From: Rubricoccus marinus
GTDB lineage: Bacteria > Bacteroidota > Rhodothermia > Rhodothermales > Rubricoccaceae
Length of the DNA: 52,838 bases
Reading direction: 5' to 3'
Assembly (NCBI RefSeq): GCF_002257665.1
Contig: NZ_MQWB01000001.1
Coordinates: 1,021,651 to 1,074,488 of the forward strand
Within the stretch, counting starts at the first letter, position 1. Each line of letters starts with the position of its first letter. Shown here piece by piece: positions 6,728 to 15,432 of the stretch. Under the pieces are notes generated by a model, which was not told the origin of the DNA, searched no databases, and saw nothing but the letters and a program-made list of their open reading frames with translations. Both the position numbers and the translations under genes were made by a program.

Positions 6728-9184
6728 TTGTCTCGCCTGCTCACGCTCGTCGCCGTTCTCGCCCTCGCTGGTTGCTCCACCACCGCGCCCACGGTTTCGC
6801 CAGAGGCCCCGGGTGGGGCTGCCTCTGGCGAGAAGGCTGAGAAGCCCAAACCCAAAGACGGCGACCCCAAGCCGTACGACGAGGTGATCACCGAAGACGC
6901 CGTGACCGAGCGCGGCCTGTTTGACGTGCACCGCATTGGGGACAAGCTGTTCTTCGAGATCCCGGACTCACTCATGAGCCGCGAGATGCTCGCGGTCAGC
7001 CGGATCGCGCAGACGCCCGCGGACCTGAGCCCGTTTATCAACGCGGGCAGCAAGACCGCCGAGCAGGTGCTGAAGTGGGAGCGCAACGGCAACCGCGTCC
7101 TCTTGCGCAAAGCGTCCTACACGTCGGTCGCGAGTGATACCCTCGCGATTGCGCAGAGCGTGCGCGTCAACAACTTCGAGCCCGTCGTGATGGCGTTCGA
7201 CGTGGCGGCGCTCTCGCCCGACAGCGCGGGCGTGGTCCTGGACGTGACGAGCCTGTACACCGACGACGTGCCCGCGATTACGGGCCTGCCGACGTCGCTG
7301 CGGACGCAGTACAAGGTGCGTCGGCTGGACCCTAAGCGCTCGTTTATCGATGAGGCGCGCGCGTTCCCGCTCAACGTCAACGTGCGTCACACGATGACCT
7401 TCGATGCTGCCGAGCCGCCCTCCAACGCCGGGACGGGGACCATCTCGATGCAGATGTACCAGAGCATGATTCTGCTTCCCGCCGAGCCGATGACACCGCG
7501 CCTGGCCGACGAGCGCGTGGGATGGTTCACGGTCTCGCAGATCGACTTCGGCAGCAACGCCCAGAAGGCCGATCAGAAGACCTACATCCGCCGCTGGCGC
7601 CTGGAGCCGACCGACCCCGAGGCCTACGCCAGAGGCGAGCTCGTGGAGCCGGTCAAGCCCATCGTGTACACGCTCGACCCCGGCACGCCGGAGCGCTGGC
7701 GCCCGTACTTCTGCATGGGCGTCGAGGACTGGAACCGCGCGTTCGAAGCCGCGGGCTTCAAGAACGCGATTCGCTGCGAGATGCCGCCGGCCCCTGGCGA
7801 CAGCACGCAGTTCGATCCCGAGGACGTGCGCTTCTCGACGGTCCGCTACGTGGCGAGCGAGACGCGCAACGCGACCGGCCCAAGCGTCAGCGACCCGCGC
7901 AGTGGCGAGATCATCGAAAGCGACATCATCTGGTACCACAACCACATCCGCTCCTACCGCAACCGGCTCATGATCGAGACCGGCGCAGCCAACCCGCAGG
8001 CGCGCTCGCTGGAGATCGACGAGGAGTTGATCGGCGAGACCATGCGACAGGTGATCGCGCACGAGATCGGGCACGCGCTCGGGCTTCCGCACAACATGAT
8101 CGCGTCCAGTTCCTTCCCGGTGGATAGCCTTCGCAGCCCGGCGTTCACGTCCGAGTTCGGCGTCGCGCCGACGATCATGGACTACACGCGGCAGAACTAC
8201 ATCGCGCAGCCCGGCGACGGCGTGACGCGCTTTGTCCGCATGGTGGGGCTGTACGACGACTACGCCATCAATTGGGGCTACCGCTGGTACCCCGGCATCA
8301 CTTCGCCAGAGGCCGAGACGGCGCGCTTGGACGCGCTGATCGCGGAAAAAGAAGGCGACCCGATGTACCGCTTCTCGACGGGCTCCGGTGGCTACAACCC
8401 GGACGCACAAACCGAGGACATGGGCAACGATCCCGTCGCCGCCAGCGGCTACGCGGTCGCAAACCTCAAGCGCGTCGTGCCCAACCTGATCGAGTGGACG
8501 AGCACGCCCGGCGAGGGCTACGACGACCTGGGCGAGATCTACGGCGAGCTTCAGGGCATGTACGCCCGTTACATGGGCCACGTGGTCACCGTCCTGGGTG
8601 GCGTCCGCGTGACGCCAAAATCGACGGACCAGGCTGGCGTCGTGTACGAGCCCGTGCCACGCGCCGAGCAGGAGCGCGCGCTGGACTTCCTCGCGCAGAA
8701 CGTGTTCGAGACGCCCGAGTGGCTCCTGGACCGCGAGATCCTGCGCCGCATCGAAGCCTCTGGCGCCGTCGACCGGATGCGCGGCATCCAGATGCGCACG
8801 CTGGACGGCGTTCTCGACGCCGAACGCCTCCACCGACTCGTGGAGCGCGAGGCCATCGACGGCGGTGAGGCGTGGCCTCTGGCGGAGTACATGGACGCCG
8901 TTCGCGAAGACATCTGGAGCGAGCTCGCGCGCCAGAGGCCTGCGATCTCGACGCAGCGCCGCCACCTGCAGCGCGGCTACGTGGAGACGCTGGAAGCGCT
9001 GATGACGGAGGACGAGCGCCGTGGGACCGACCTCAGCCAGTCCGATATCCGCGCCGCCGCGCGCGCTGAGCTCAAGACCATCCGCACGCAGGCCCGCCGC
9101 GCCAGAGGCGCCGACGCCGCCACGCGCGCGCACTTGGACGACATCGCGGACCGCATCGACGACCTGCTGGAGAACGACGGCTGA
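6728..9184 (+). CDS. Zinc-dependent metalloprotease, lipoprotein (DUF5117/DUF5118-type metzincin)
   Basis: 818-residue exported lipoprotein, lipobox LALAGC. The start is the TTG at 6728, which gives the full signal peptide MSRLLTLVAVLALAGC. The catalytic zinc site is HEIGHALGLPHN with the first His at about residue 445, the metzincin pattern HExxHxxGxxH. The N-terminal region corresponds to the DUF5117/5118-like domains common in Bacteroidota homologues and the C-terminal half is mostly helical. Probably a periplasmic or outer-membrane-anchored protease of unknown substrate. The dispersed repeat is frequent here: PEA and ASG flank the low-complexity linker after the lipobox, and PEA, ASG, PLA and RQR occur in the C-terminal half. 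The palindrome at 9185 begins directly after the stop. Confidence 0.9.
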   Translation: MSRLLTLVAVLALAGCSTTAPTVSPEAPGGAASGEKAEKPKPKDGDPKPYDEVITEDAVTERGLFDVHRIGDKLFFEIPDSLMSREMLAVSRIAQTPADLSPFINAGSKTAEQVLKWERNGNRVLLRKASYTSVASDTLAIAQSVRVNNFEPVVMAFDVAALSPDSAGVVLDVTSLYTDDVPAITGLPTSLRTQYKVRRLDPKRSFIDEARAFPLNVNVRHTMTFDAAEPPSNAGTGTISMQMYQSMILLPAEPMTPRLADERVGWFTVSQIDFGSNAQKADQKTYIRRWRLEPTDPEAYARGELVEPVKPIVYTLDPGTPERWRPYFCMGVEDWNRAFEAAGFKNAIRCEMPPAPGDSTQFDPEDVRFSTVRYVASETRNATGPSVSDPRSGEIIESDIIWYHNHIRSYRNRLMIETGAANPQARSLEIDEELIGETMRQVIAHEIGHALGLPHNMIASSSFPVDSLRSPAFTSEFGVAPTIMDYTRQNYIAQPGDGVTRFVRMVGLYDDYAINWGYRWYPGITSPEAETARLDALIAEKEGDPMYRFSTGSGGYNPDAQTEDMGNDPVAASGYAVANLKRVVPNLIEWTSTPGEGYDDLGEIYGELQGMYARYMGHVVTVLGGVRVTPKSTDQAGVVYEPVPRAEQERALDFLAQNVFETPEWLLDREILRRIEASGAVDRMRGIQMRTLDGVLDAERLHRLVEREAIDGGEAWPLAEYMDAVREDIWSELARQRPAISTQRRHLQRGYVETLEALMTEDERRGTDLSQSDIRAAARAELKTIRTQARRARGADAATRAHLDDIADRIDDLLENDG

Positions 9185-9202
9185 GCCTCTGGCGCCAGAG
9201 GC
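9185..9202. repeat. Dispersed 18-bp palindrome GCCTCTGGCGCCAGAGGC
   Basis: Perfect copy starting at the base after the TGA stop of the metalloprotease gene. Confidence 0.95.
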
Positions 9203-9207
9203 CTGAA

Positions 9208-9230
9208 GCGACGGCCCCCCAGGCCGTCGC
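9208..9230 (+). terminator. GC-rich hairpin after the metalloprotease gene
   Basis: GCGACGGCC pairs with GGCCGTCGC around a 5-nt loop, shortly after the dispersed palindrome. There is no good T tract, so it is a weak or factor-assisted terminator at best. Confidence 0.45.
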
Positions 9231-9315
9231 GGTTGTGCGACGGTGGAGGCGACTGATTGGGACGGGCAGGGGATATGCCGATCCTCTAGATCCACCTTCT
9301 TATCGGTCGTTTTCC

Positions 9316-10476
9316 ATGTCCCGCCTTCGCCTCCTCGGCATCGCATTCCTCGCCTCTGGCGCCCTCACCGCCTGTGACTCTGGCGCAGACCTCGCAGATG
9401 GCGAGATCCAGAGCATCGAGACGGTTTCGGTCGTCGATTCCAGCGGCGTGGTGGGGGACCGCTACCGCGCGCTCGGTCCGGATGGCATCGCGTTCACGCC
9501 AGAGGCCTCAGTGTCGGCGAAAGGCGCACGTGTAGCCCTGGCGCCGTTGTACAACGTCGCGGCGCCGGCGGGCACGCACGCCACGCACCTCGCTCTCGAT
9601 GGCGATAAGGTGACGGGCTCCTACCTCGTCCCCGGCAACCCCTTCGGCGGGGGCTATGACCTCATCGATCCGGGCGCCCCGGGGCAGTCCTCCGCGTTTA
9701 CCGCCTCCTACCTGGACCTCGCGGGCGTCTACCACCGAGATGACGACCTCTTCCTCTCCGGTAGCCTCGACCTCACCCATCCTGAGACGCAGAGCCTGAG
9801 GTTTGAGTCGCTGGCCGTGTTCGCACGCGTGGACACGCGACGCAACAAGACCAAGATGGTAGAGCTGGGCTCGGACTTCGTCATGGACGTTGTGTACCCG
9901 GAGTCCGGGAACGACTTCTTCGCCGTGACGGGCTACGACGGCGGGCTCTACCGCATCCAGCGCAGCTCGCTCAACGCGCGGTTGATTGGGATGGCGACGG
10001 ACCTCCGGAGCGTCGTCGTCGCGGGCGACGACGCTGACGACCTCTTGGTGCTGGACGGAGCCGGGAACGTGCGCCCCGCGAGCATCCGGAGCGGCATCGG
10101 TGAGCCCGTCCATACGGTTCGCCCGTTCCTCCACGGCGCGATCGCCAAGATGCACGCCTCTGGCGGACGCGTCTACGTCCCCAACGGGAACGAAGGGTTC
10201 GACGTCCTCGACGCCAGCGGCGCCTTCCTGACCTACTTCAAGAGCGGGGCCGTAAAGAGCGTCGCGACCTCCGGTGACCTCGTCGCCGTCGCCAACGCCG
10301 ACGACGGCGTCCTGATGGCACGCTGGACGACAGGTGAGGACGGAAAGCCTGCCCTGGAGCGTCTGGGCCGCCTCGATTTCGGGGACGCGCAGGTCAACCA
10401 CGTCCTGATCCACGGCTCCACCGTGTACGTCGCGGCCGGGGCAAGTGGGGTGTACGCGGTCCAGGTCTCGTTCTAG
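9316..10476 (+). CDS. Hypothetical lipoprotein, propeller-like (LVIVD-type repeats)
   Basis: 386-residue predicted lipoprotein. The ATG at 9316 gives the signal MSRLRLLGIAFLASGALTAC with a lipobox ending at Cys20. The mature part is built from short beta repeats (for example GGRVYVPNGNEGFDVLDASG and STVYVAAGASGVYAVQV), resembling LVIVD or propeller proteins in which each blade reports a value. No catalytic motif is visible. It is flanked by the metalloprotease and cmk genes on the same strand, but each gap carries a palindromic hairpin, so it may be a separate unit. The signal peptide itself contains a copy of the dispersed word (encoding ASG). Confidence 0.75.
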   Translation: MSRLRLLGIAFLASGALTACDSGADLADGEIQSIETVSVVDSSGVVGDRYRALGPDGIAFTPEASVSAKGARVALAPLYNVAAPAGTHATHLALDGDKVTGSYLVPGNPFGGGYDLIDPGAPGQSSAFTASYLDLAGVYHRDDDLFLSGSLDLTHPETQSLRFESLAVFARVDTRRNKTKMVELGSDFVMDVVYPESGNDFFAVTGYDGGLYRIQRSSLNARLIGMATDLRSVVVAGDDADDLLVLDGAGNVRPASIRSGIGEPVHTVRPFLHGAIAKMHASGGRVYVPNGNEGFDVLDASGAFLTYFKSGAVKSVATSGDLVAVANADDGVLMARWTTGEDGKPALERLGRLDFGDAQVNHVLIHGSTVYVAAGASGVYAVQVSF

Positions 10477-10502
10477 ACAGCGGACGCCCAACGAAGGAAT
10501 GT

Positions 10503-10530
10503 GGCCACGCCAGAGGCCTCTGGCGTGGCC
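10503..10530. repeat. 28-bp perfect palindrome containing the opposite-phase dispersed repeat
   Basis: The tail-to-tail pair of 9-bp words (CGCCAGAGGCCTCTGGCG) is extended by five matching bases on each side, giving a perfect 28-bp dyad between the propeller lipoprotein and cmk. As RNA it would form a strong hairpin. There is no T tract. Confidence 0.95.
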
Positions 10531-10645
10531 GCGTTGCCTGTGTGCGGCTAGCCTCCCGTTCCTGCACGGTTAATCCACACCTCAGCGCGTTGGTCCCACG
10601 CGCGCGGGCGCCTATACTGTAAGGCTCCCCAGAGCACCATTCTGC

Positions 10646-11365
10646 GTGATTGTCGCCATTGACGGCCCAGCCGGGTCCGGCAAGAGTACTACCGCGCGGC
10701 GCGCTGCACAACGGTTGGGCGGTCTGTATCTGGACACAGGCGCGATGTTTCGAGCGATCGGACTCGCCTTCCTGGACCAGGACCAGCCGTTTACCGATGC
10801 CGCCGCCGCTGTCCTCGTGCCGTCCCTGACGGTCGAACTCGATCCCCATCCCGATACCTCGGCGCTGACGGTTCGGCTCAACGGCGACGACGTCACAGAA
10901 CGGATCCGGTCGGGACCGGCCGCGCAAGCGGCTTCCCGCGCGGCCTCGTTGGGCCCGGTCCGGGACGCCATGCTGCGCTCGCAGCGCGCCGTCGCCGCCG
11001 ATTGGACCTCGCACGGCCGCGCCGTGGTCGCCGAAGGGAGGGACATGGGCAGCGTCGTTTTTCCCGACGCCCCGGTCAAGTTCTTTTTGATCGCTGACAT
11101 CGAGGCCCGCGCCCAGCGCCGCGCTGCCGATCTCGCCGCCAGAGGCGAAACCGCAGACGTGGACCAGGTGCGCGCGGAGATCGCCGAGCGCGATCGCCGG
11201 GACCAGAACCGCGCCCTCGCCCCGCTCCAGGCCGCGCCAGACGCCATCGTGCTCGACACGACCGCGCTGACGCCCGAGGAGCAGGTCGAGCGCGTCGTCC
11301 AGACCGTCCGCACCGTCCAGAAGGCCCAGGCCTCTGGCGAGACGGACGCCGACGCCTCGTCGTAG
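10646..11365 (+). CDS. cmk: Cytidylate kinase
   Basis: Phosphorylates CMP and dCMP in pyrimidine nucleotide metabolism. 239 residues, normal for the family. The P-loop GPAGSGKST is at residues 7-15 directly after the N-terminal strand (MIVAIDG), which fixes the GTG start at 10646. LYLDTGAMFRAIG and GRDMGSVVFPDA are family signatures for substrate binding, and the lid region has RRAADLAARGE. The next gene is rpsA; cmk-rpsA is a very common bacterial gene pair (also in E. coli), which supports both calls. The 142-bp gap before rpsA lacks the dispersed repeat. Confidence 0.96.
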   Translation: MIVAIDGPAGSGKSTTARRAAQRLGGLYLDTGAMFRAIGLAFLDQDQPFTDAAAAVLVPSLTVELDPHPDTSALTVRLNGDDVTERIRSGPAAQAASRAASLGPVRDAMLRSQRAVAADWTSHGRAVVAEGRDMGSVVFPDAPVKFFLIADIEARAQRRAADLAARGETADVDQVRAEIAERDRRDQNRALAPLQAAPDAIVLDTTALTPEEQVERVVQTVRTVQKAQASGETDADASS

Positions 11366-11507
11366 AGTTTTTCTCACCAGACCCCGACGGGACCGCGCGC
11401 GAGCCGCGCCCGAGCGGATTTCTCACTTTTAGACCCCCACCGGCTGCCGCCTGCCGCATCGCCTCCGTTCACCAACCCCGGAGAGCAGGCCCACCGACTC
11501 CATCTAT

Positions 11508-14159
11508 ATGGCTGACGACAAGACCACACCCGTCGAGGAGACCTCCGAGACGACCACTCCCGAGAACGAGGCGCCCGCCACCGCTCCCGAGGAGACGCCC
11601 GCCGCCTCTGGCGACGGCGCGACCGCAGACGCGCCAGAGGCCGCCGGCGAGGAGAGCCTGATCGAGCGCGCCACCGGCGCCGCCAAGAAGGCCGCCGCTG
11701 CCGCTGCCGACGCCGTCGAGGACGCCGCTGAAGCGGTAAGCAAGACGGCCAAGTCCGTCGCAGACCGCGTCGAGCACGCGGTTGAGGACACCGTGGAGCG
11801 CGTGCGTGGCGAGAAGCCCGCTGCATCAGCGGCCTCTGGCGATGGTGCCAACGCGCCCATCACCGGCTACACCGGCCTCAACCTCGGCCGCACGATCACG
11901 CTCGACGAGCTCAACAGCATGGACTCCGGCGCCAGCGGCGACGGCGTGCAGCTGAGCGACAACGACTTCATCTCCATGGTCGACAGCTCGATGAGCGACG
12001 TCGACGAGCACTCGCTCACGACCGGAACGGTCGTCGGGATGACGGACAAGGAGATCGTCGTCGACATCGGCTTCAAGTCCGATGGCGTCGTCGCGAAGAA
12101 CGAGTTCAACGAGGTCCCCGAGATCGGCGAGGAGATCCAGGTCTACGTCGAGTGGCTGGAGGACCGTCGCGGTCAGCTCAGCCTCTCGCGCAACAAGGCC
12201 ATCGACCGGATGCGCTGGGACATCATCGAGGAGGCCCACGAGAACGGGACCGTCCTCGAGGGTGAGATCGTCAAGCGCATCAAGGGCGGCATGATCGTCA
12301 ACCTGCTCGGCTCGGAGGCCTTCCTCCCGGGCTCCCAGGTCGACGTGCGCCCCGTCCGCGATTTCGAGGCGTACCTCGGGAAGACGATGGAGTTCAAGGT
12401 GGTCAAGACGAACCCCCAGAACGGCAACGTCGTCATCTCGCACAAGGCCCTCGTTGAGAAGGACCTCATGGAGCAGCGCAAGCTGATCCTGGACTCGCTC
12501 GAAGTCGGACAGGTGCTCGAGGGCACGGTCAAGAACATCGTCAACTTCGGCGCCTTCGTCGACCTCGGCGGCGTCGACGGCCTGCTCCACATCACCGACA
12601 TCTCGTGGGGCCGCGTCGGCCACCCGAGCGAGGTGCTGGAGCTCGACCAGAAGATCAAGATCGTGGTCCTGGACTACGACAAGGAGCGCCAGCGCATCTC
12701 GCTGGGCTACAAGCAGCTCCTCGGACACCCGTGGGACAACATCCACGAGCGTCTCACCGAGGGCATGGAGCTCGACGGCAAGGTGGTCTCCATCACCGAC
12801 TACGGCGCCTTCGTGGAGCTGGAGCGCGGTATCGAGGGCCTCGTCCACATCTCCGAGATGTCGTGGACGGAGCACGTCAAGCACCCCACCCAGCGGGTCC
12901 AGCTTGGTCAGGCCGTCCAGGTCAAGATTCTCAAGATCGACGACGACGACAAGAAGATCAGCCTCGGCATGAAGCAGCTGGAGCCCGACCCGTGGGAGGG
13001 CCTCCTGTCTCGCTTCCCCGTCGGCACGGTCACGCGTGGCAAGGTGCGCAACATCACCACCTTCGGCGCCTTCGTGGAGCTGGAGCCCGGCATCGACGGC
13101 CTCGTGCACGTCTCCGACCTGAGCTGGACGCGCCGCGTCAAGCACCCGTCTGAGGTGGTCAAGAAGGGCCAGGAGCTGGATGTCATCGTGATCGACATCG
13201 ACGTGGCGAACCGCCGCATCTCGCTCGGCCACAAGCAGGTGTCCACCGATCCGTGGAGCCAGTACGCCGACGTGTACGCCGAGGGCTCCGGGACGACCGG
13301 AACCGTCACGGACACCAACGCCGGTGGCGTTGTCGTCGAGCTCCCGCTCGGCGCCGAAGCGTTCATCCCGGCCTCGCACCTGGCCCGCCAGGGCAACCCG
13401 GGCGACGCCTACGCCGCTGGCGACGAGCTGGAGCTGACGGTGATCCGCCTCGACCGTGAGGATCGCGAAATCGTGTGCTCTGAGACGGCCCAGCGCCGTG
13501 CCGCCGAGCGTGCCGAGCAGCACGCCGAGCGGATGGAGAAGACGAAGAAGATCCAGGAAGAGCGCCGCGCTGTTAGCAACTACCAGCGTGCGGCCTCTGG
13601 CCCGGCAACCCTCGGAGAGCTCTCCGGTCTGGCCGCCCTGCGCGCTCAGATGGAGGAGGCCGAGGCCTCGGGCGAGCCGTCCGAGTCCGAGTCGAAGGCC
13701 GTCGAGGCTGAGCAGCCCGAAGAGGGCGAGCTCACCCCGACCGTCTCGTCCGCTGCCAGCGACCTGGAAGGGTCCGTTGGAACGGGCAACCGGAGCGAGG
13801 ACGAGCCGACGATCGGCGAGGAGGCTACGGCTCAGCGTCCGCAGGAGCAGGGGGCAACCCCGACCTCGGAGAAGAGCCAGGCCGCCGTCAAGAGTGGTGA
13901 CCTCCAGACCGAGGGCGTTGCAGGCGAAGTCGAAGCCGCTGTCGAGGACGAGACGCCGAACACGGCCGACGCCAAGACCGACATCGACCGCGTCAACAGC
14001 ACCGAGGAGTCCCCTGAGGTCCCCGACGTGCTGAGCAAGACCACCAGCGACATCGTGGGCGACGCCAACGACGAAGCCGGTGAGTCCGCCGAGATGGGCA
14101 AGGCCGACGTGACGGTCAAGGGCGACGACGCCGAAGATGTCGCGGACAAGGCCGAGTAG
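11508..14159 (+). CDS. rpsA: 30S ribosomal protein S1 with long N- and C-terminal extensions
   Basis: 883 residues against about 560-600 for typical S1. Six S1/OB RNA-binding domains begin near residues 171, 246, 334, 418, 505 and 592. The middle three are the most typical (for example VNFGAFVDLGGVDGLLHI and ITDYGAFVELERGIEGLVHI). S1 binds mRNA leaders on the 30S subunit. The first 160 residues are Ala/Glu/Thr-rich with a charged amphipathic-looking helix (about 55-105), and the last 220 residues are strongly acidic and probably disordered. The dispersed 9-bp word occurs several times in the N-terminal extension (ASG, PEA) and just after the last S1 domain, but not in the S1 domains themselves. 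A clear terminator follows. Confidence 0.95.
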   Translation: MADDKTTPVEETSETTTPENEAPATAPEETPAASGDGATADAPEAAGEESLIERATGAAKKAAAAAADAVEDAAEAVSKTAKSVADRVEHAVEDTVERVRGEKPAASAASGDGANAPITGYTGLNLGRTITLDELNSMDSGASGDGVQLSDNDFISMVDSSMSDVDEHSLTTGTVVGMTDKEIVVDIGFKSDGVVAKNEFNEVPEIGEEIQVYVEWLEDRRGQLSLSRNKAIDRMRWDIIEEAHENGTVLEGEIVKRIKGGMIVNLLGSEAFLPGSQVDVRPVRDFEAYLGKTMEFKVVKTNPQNGNVVISHKALVEKDLMEQRKLILDSLEVGQVLEGTVKNIVNFGAFVDLGGVDGLLHITDISWGRVGHPSEVLELDQKIKIVVLDYDKERQRISLGYKQLLGHPWDNIHERLTEGMELDGKVVSITDYGAFVELERGIEGLVHISEMSWTEHVKHPTQRVQLGQAVQVKILKIDDDDKKISLGMKQLEPDPWEGLLSRFPVGTVTRGKVRNITTFGAFVELEPGIDGLVHVSDLSWTRRVKHPSEVVKKGQELDVIVIDIDVANRRISLGHKQVSTDPWSQYADVYAEGSGTTGTVTDTNAGGVVVELPLGAEAFIPASHLARQGNPGDAYAAGDELELTVIRLDREDREIVCSETAQRRAAERAEQHAERMEKTKKIQEERRAVSNYQRAASGPATLGELSGLAALRAQMEEAEASGEPSESESKAVEAEQPEEGELTPTVSSAASDLEGSVGTGNRSEDEPTIGEEATAQRPQEQGATPTSEKSQAAVKSGDLQTEGVAGEVEAAVEDETPNTADAKTDIDRVNSTEESPEVPDVLSKTTSDIVGDANDEAGESAEMGKADVTVKGDDAEDVADKAE

Positions 14160-14183
14160 CCTCTGGCGCTCAGACAAGACCAG

Positions 14184-14215
14184 GCGGCGGTCTCTTCGGA
14201 GGCCGCCGCTTTTTT
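14184..14215 (+). terminator. Rho-independent terminator of rpsA with UUCG tetraloop
   Basis: An 11-bp GC-rich stem (GCGGCGGTCTC with GAGGCCGCCGC, one G-T pair) is closed by a TTCG loop and followed by six T residues. It is the clearest intrinsic terminator in the window, 25 bases after the rpsA stop. Confidence 0.92.
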
Positions 14216-14255
14216 ATGCGCGTGCCACAGGCTTGGAACGGCTTGCGATGCGTGG

Positions 14256-14273
14256 GCCTCTGGCGCCAGAGGC
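14256..14273. repeat. Dispersed 18-bp palindrome GCCTCTGGCGCCAGAGGC
   Basis: Perfect copy in the gap between the rpsA terminator and the eRF1-like gene. Confidence 0.95.
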
Positions 14274-14336
14274 GGACTGGGGGAGAATCCTGTCGCGGTC
14301 CGCGCCGTTGGAGGCGGCCGCTCACACCCCACCCCT

Positions 14337-15431
14337 ATGATCTCCGCCGGCGCCCTCCGTCAACTCTCCGACCTCGTCGGTCCCGAACGCGCGTTCCTGA
14401 CGGTGTACCTCGACGCGGGCGATGACCGCTCGGTCCTCGACTCCCGCTTTGCCCGCATCCGCTCACTTCTGGCGGACCAAGAAGAGGAGACCGAGCATTT
14501 TGAAAAGAGCCTGGACATCGCCAGAGGCCTACTGGACGAGAACCGTGCGCCCGAGGGCGGGGCGCTGGTCATCTTCGCGAGCTGGGGCGCCGACCTCGCG
14601 GTGGCCTATCCGCTCCCCGTACAGGTCGGCAGCCGGGCGTGGATGGGAGACGCGCCGTACGTGCGCCCCGCCTACGAGCTCTTGGACGAGCACGAGACGT
14701 TCGCCGTAGCCGTGGTCGACAACACGCGCGCCAAGATCTACCTCGTGGCCTCTGGCGAGGCGGAGCAGGAGGGGAGCGTTCGCGGCGACGTTAAGAACAG
14801 TGTTAAAAAGGGCGGCTGGAGCCAGAAGCGCTACGCGCGGCGGCGCGAGAAAGAGCTGAGCGTGTACGCGCAGAGCATCGCGGACAGCCTCGTCGAGTTG
14901 GATGCCGAGCGCCCGTTCGCCCGCCTCGTCCTGCTGGGCTCGGAGGAGACCGCGCTGGCGGTCAAGGGCGCGCTCCGGTCCGACCTCGCAGACAAGCTCG
15001 TCGCGATGGACGTGGCCGAGACCGATGCGCCAGAGGCCCAGTTGATGAAGCAGGCCACGGATCTCTCCGACGAGGCCGAGCGCGAGGAGGAAGAAGGCCT
15101 CTGGCGCGAGATCCGCGAGCAAGGTCTGAGCGGAGCGCTCTCTGCGTTCGGGCCGGTTTCGGTTCTGGACGCGCTACGGGCCGCGCGCGCCGAGGCGATT
15201 TTGTTGGACCGTGAGGCCGAGATCGGCGGGACGAAGTGCCGCGCGTGCGAGCACGTCGTCTACGGCACGCCCGAAACGTGCCAGCGGTGCGGCGCCTCCG
15301 ACGTGTTTGCCGTCGACCTCACCGAGGTTATCACCGAGCACGCCGCCCGGACCGGCGCGAGCGTGGACTTTGCCGACCCGATGGAGCCTCTCTCGGAGGC
15401 CGGGCACGTCGCCGCTCTTCTCCGCTATTGA
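14337..15431 (+). CDS. Bacterial archaeo-eukaryotic release factor (eRF1/Vms1)-like protein with zinc ribbon
   Basis: 364-residue protein resembling the bacterial relatives of eRF1/Pelota/Vms1 (baeRF/VLRF1 families). The middle domain holds VKKGGWSQKRYARRREKE, with GGWSQ at residues 159-163 occupying the place of the catalytic GGQ or GGxxxQ loop of peptidyl-tRNA hydrolysing factors. After an alpha/beta domain (LVLLGSEETALAVKGAL) comes a zinc ribbon with Cys301, Cys304, Cys315 and Cys318. The N-terminus (LVGPERAFLTVYLDAG) matches the usual opening of these proteins. Suggested role: ribosome rescue or peptidyl-tRNA hydrolysis, inferred and not established for this family. It lies between rpsA and a lipoprotein gene whose ATG starts two bases after its stop codon. 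Confidence 0.75.
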   Translation: MISAGALRQLSDLVGPERAFLTVYLDAGDDRSVLDSRFARIRSLLADQEEETEHFEKSLDIARGLLDENRAPEGGALVIFASWGADLAVAYPLPVQVGSRAWMGDAPYVRPAYELLDEHETFAVAVVDNTRAKIYLVASGEAEQEGSVRGDVKNSVKKGGWSQKRYARRREKELSVYAQSIADSLVELDAERPFARLVLLGSEETALAVKGALRSDLADKLVAMDVAETDAPEAQLMKQATDLSDEAEREEEEGLWREIREQGLSGALSAFGPVSVLDALRAARAEAILLDREAEIGGTKCRACEHVVYGTPETCQRCGASDVFAVDLTEVITEHAARTGASVDFADPMEPLSEAGHVAALLRY

Positions 15432-15432
15432 G

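Noticed and set aside
6968-9346. Long minus-strand ORF (792 codons) opposite the metalloprotease gene
   Set aside because: It is a shadow of a high-G+C gene: the plus-strand protein has a lipobox and zinc motif, while the antisense translation is Arg/Val/His-rich without recognisable domains.
11826-14177. Minus-strand ORF (783 codons) opposite rpsA
   Set aside because: Antisense shadow; the plus strand encodes six clear S1 domains.
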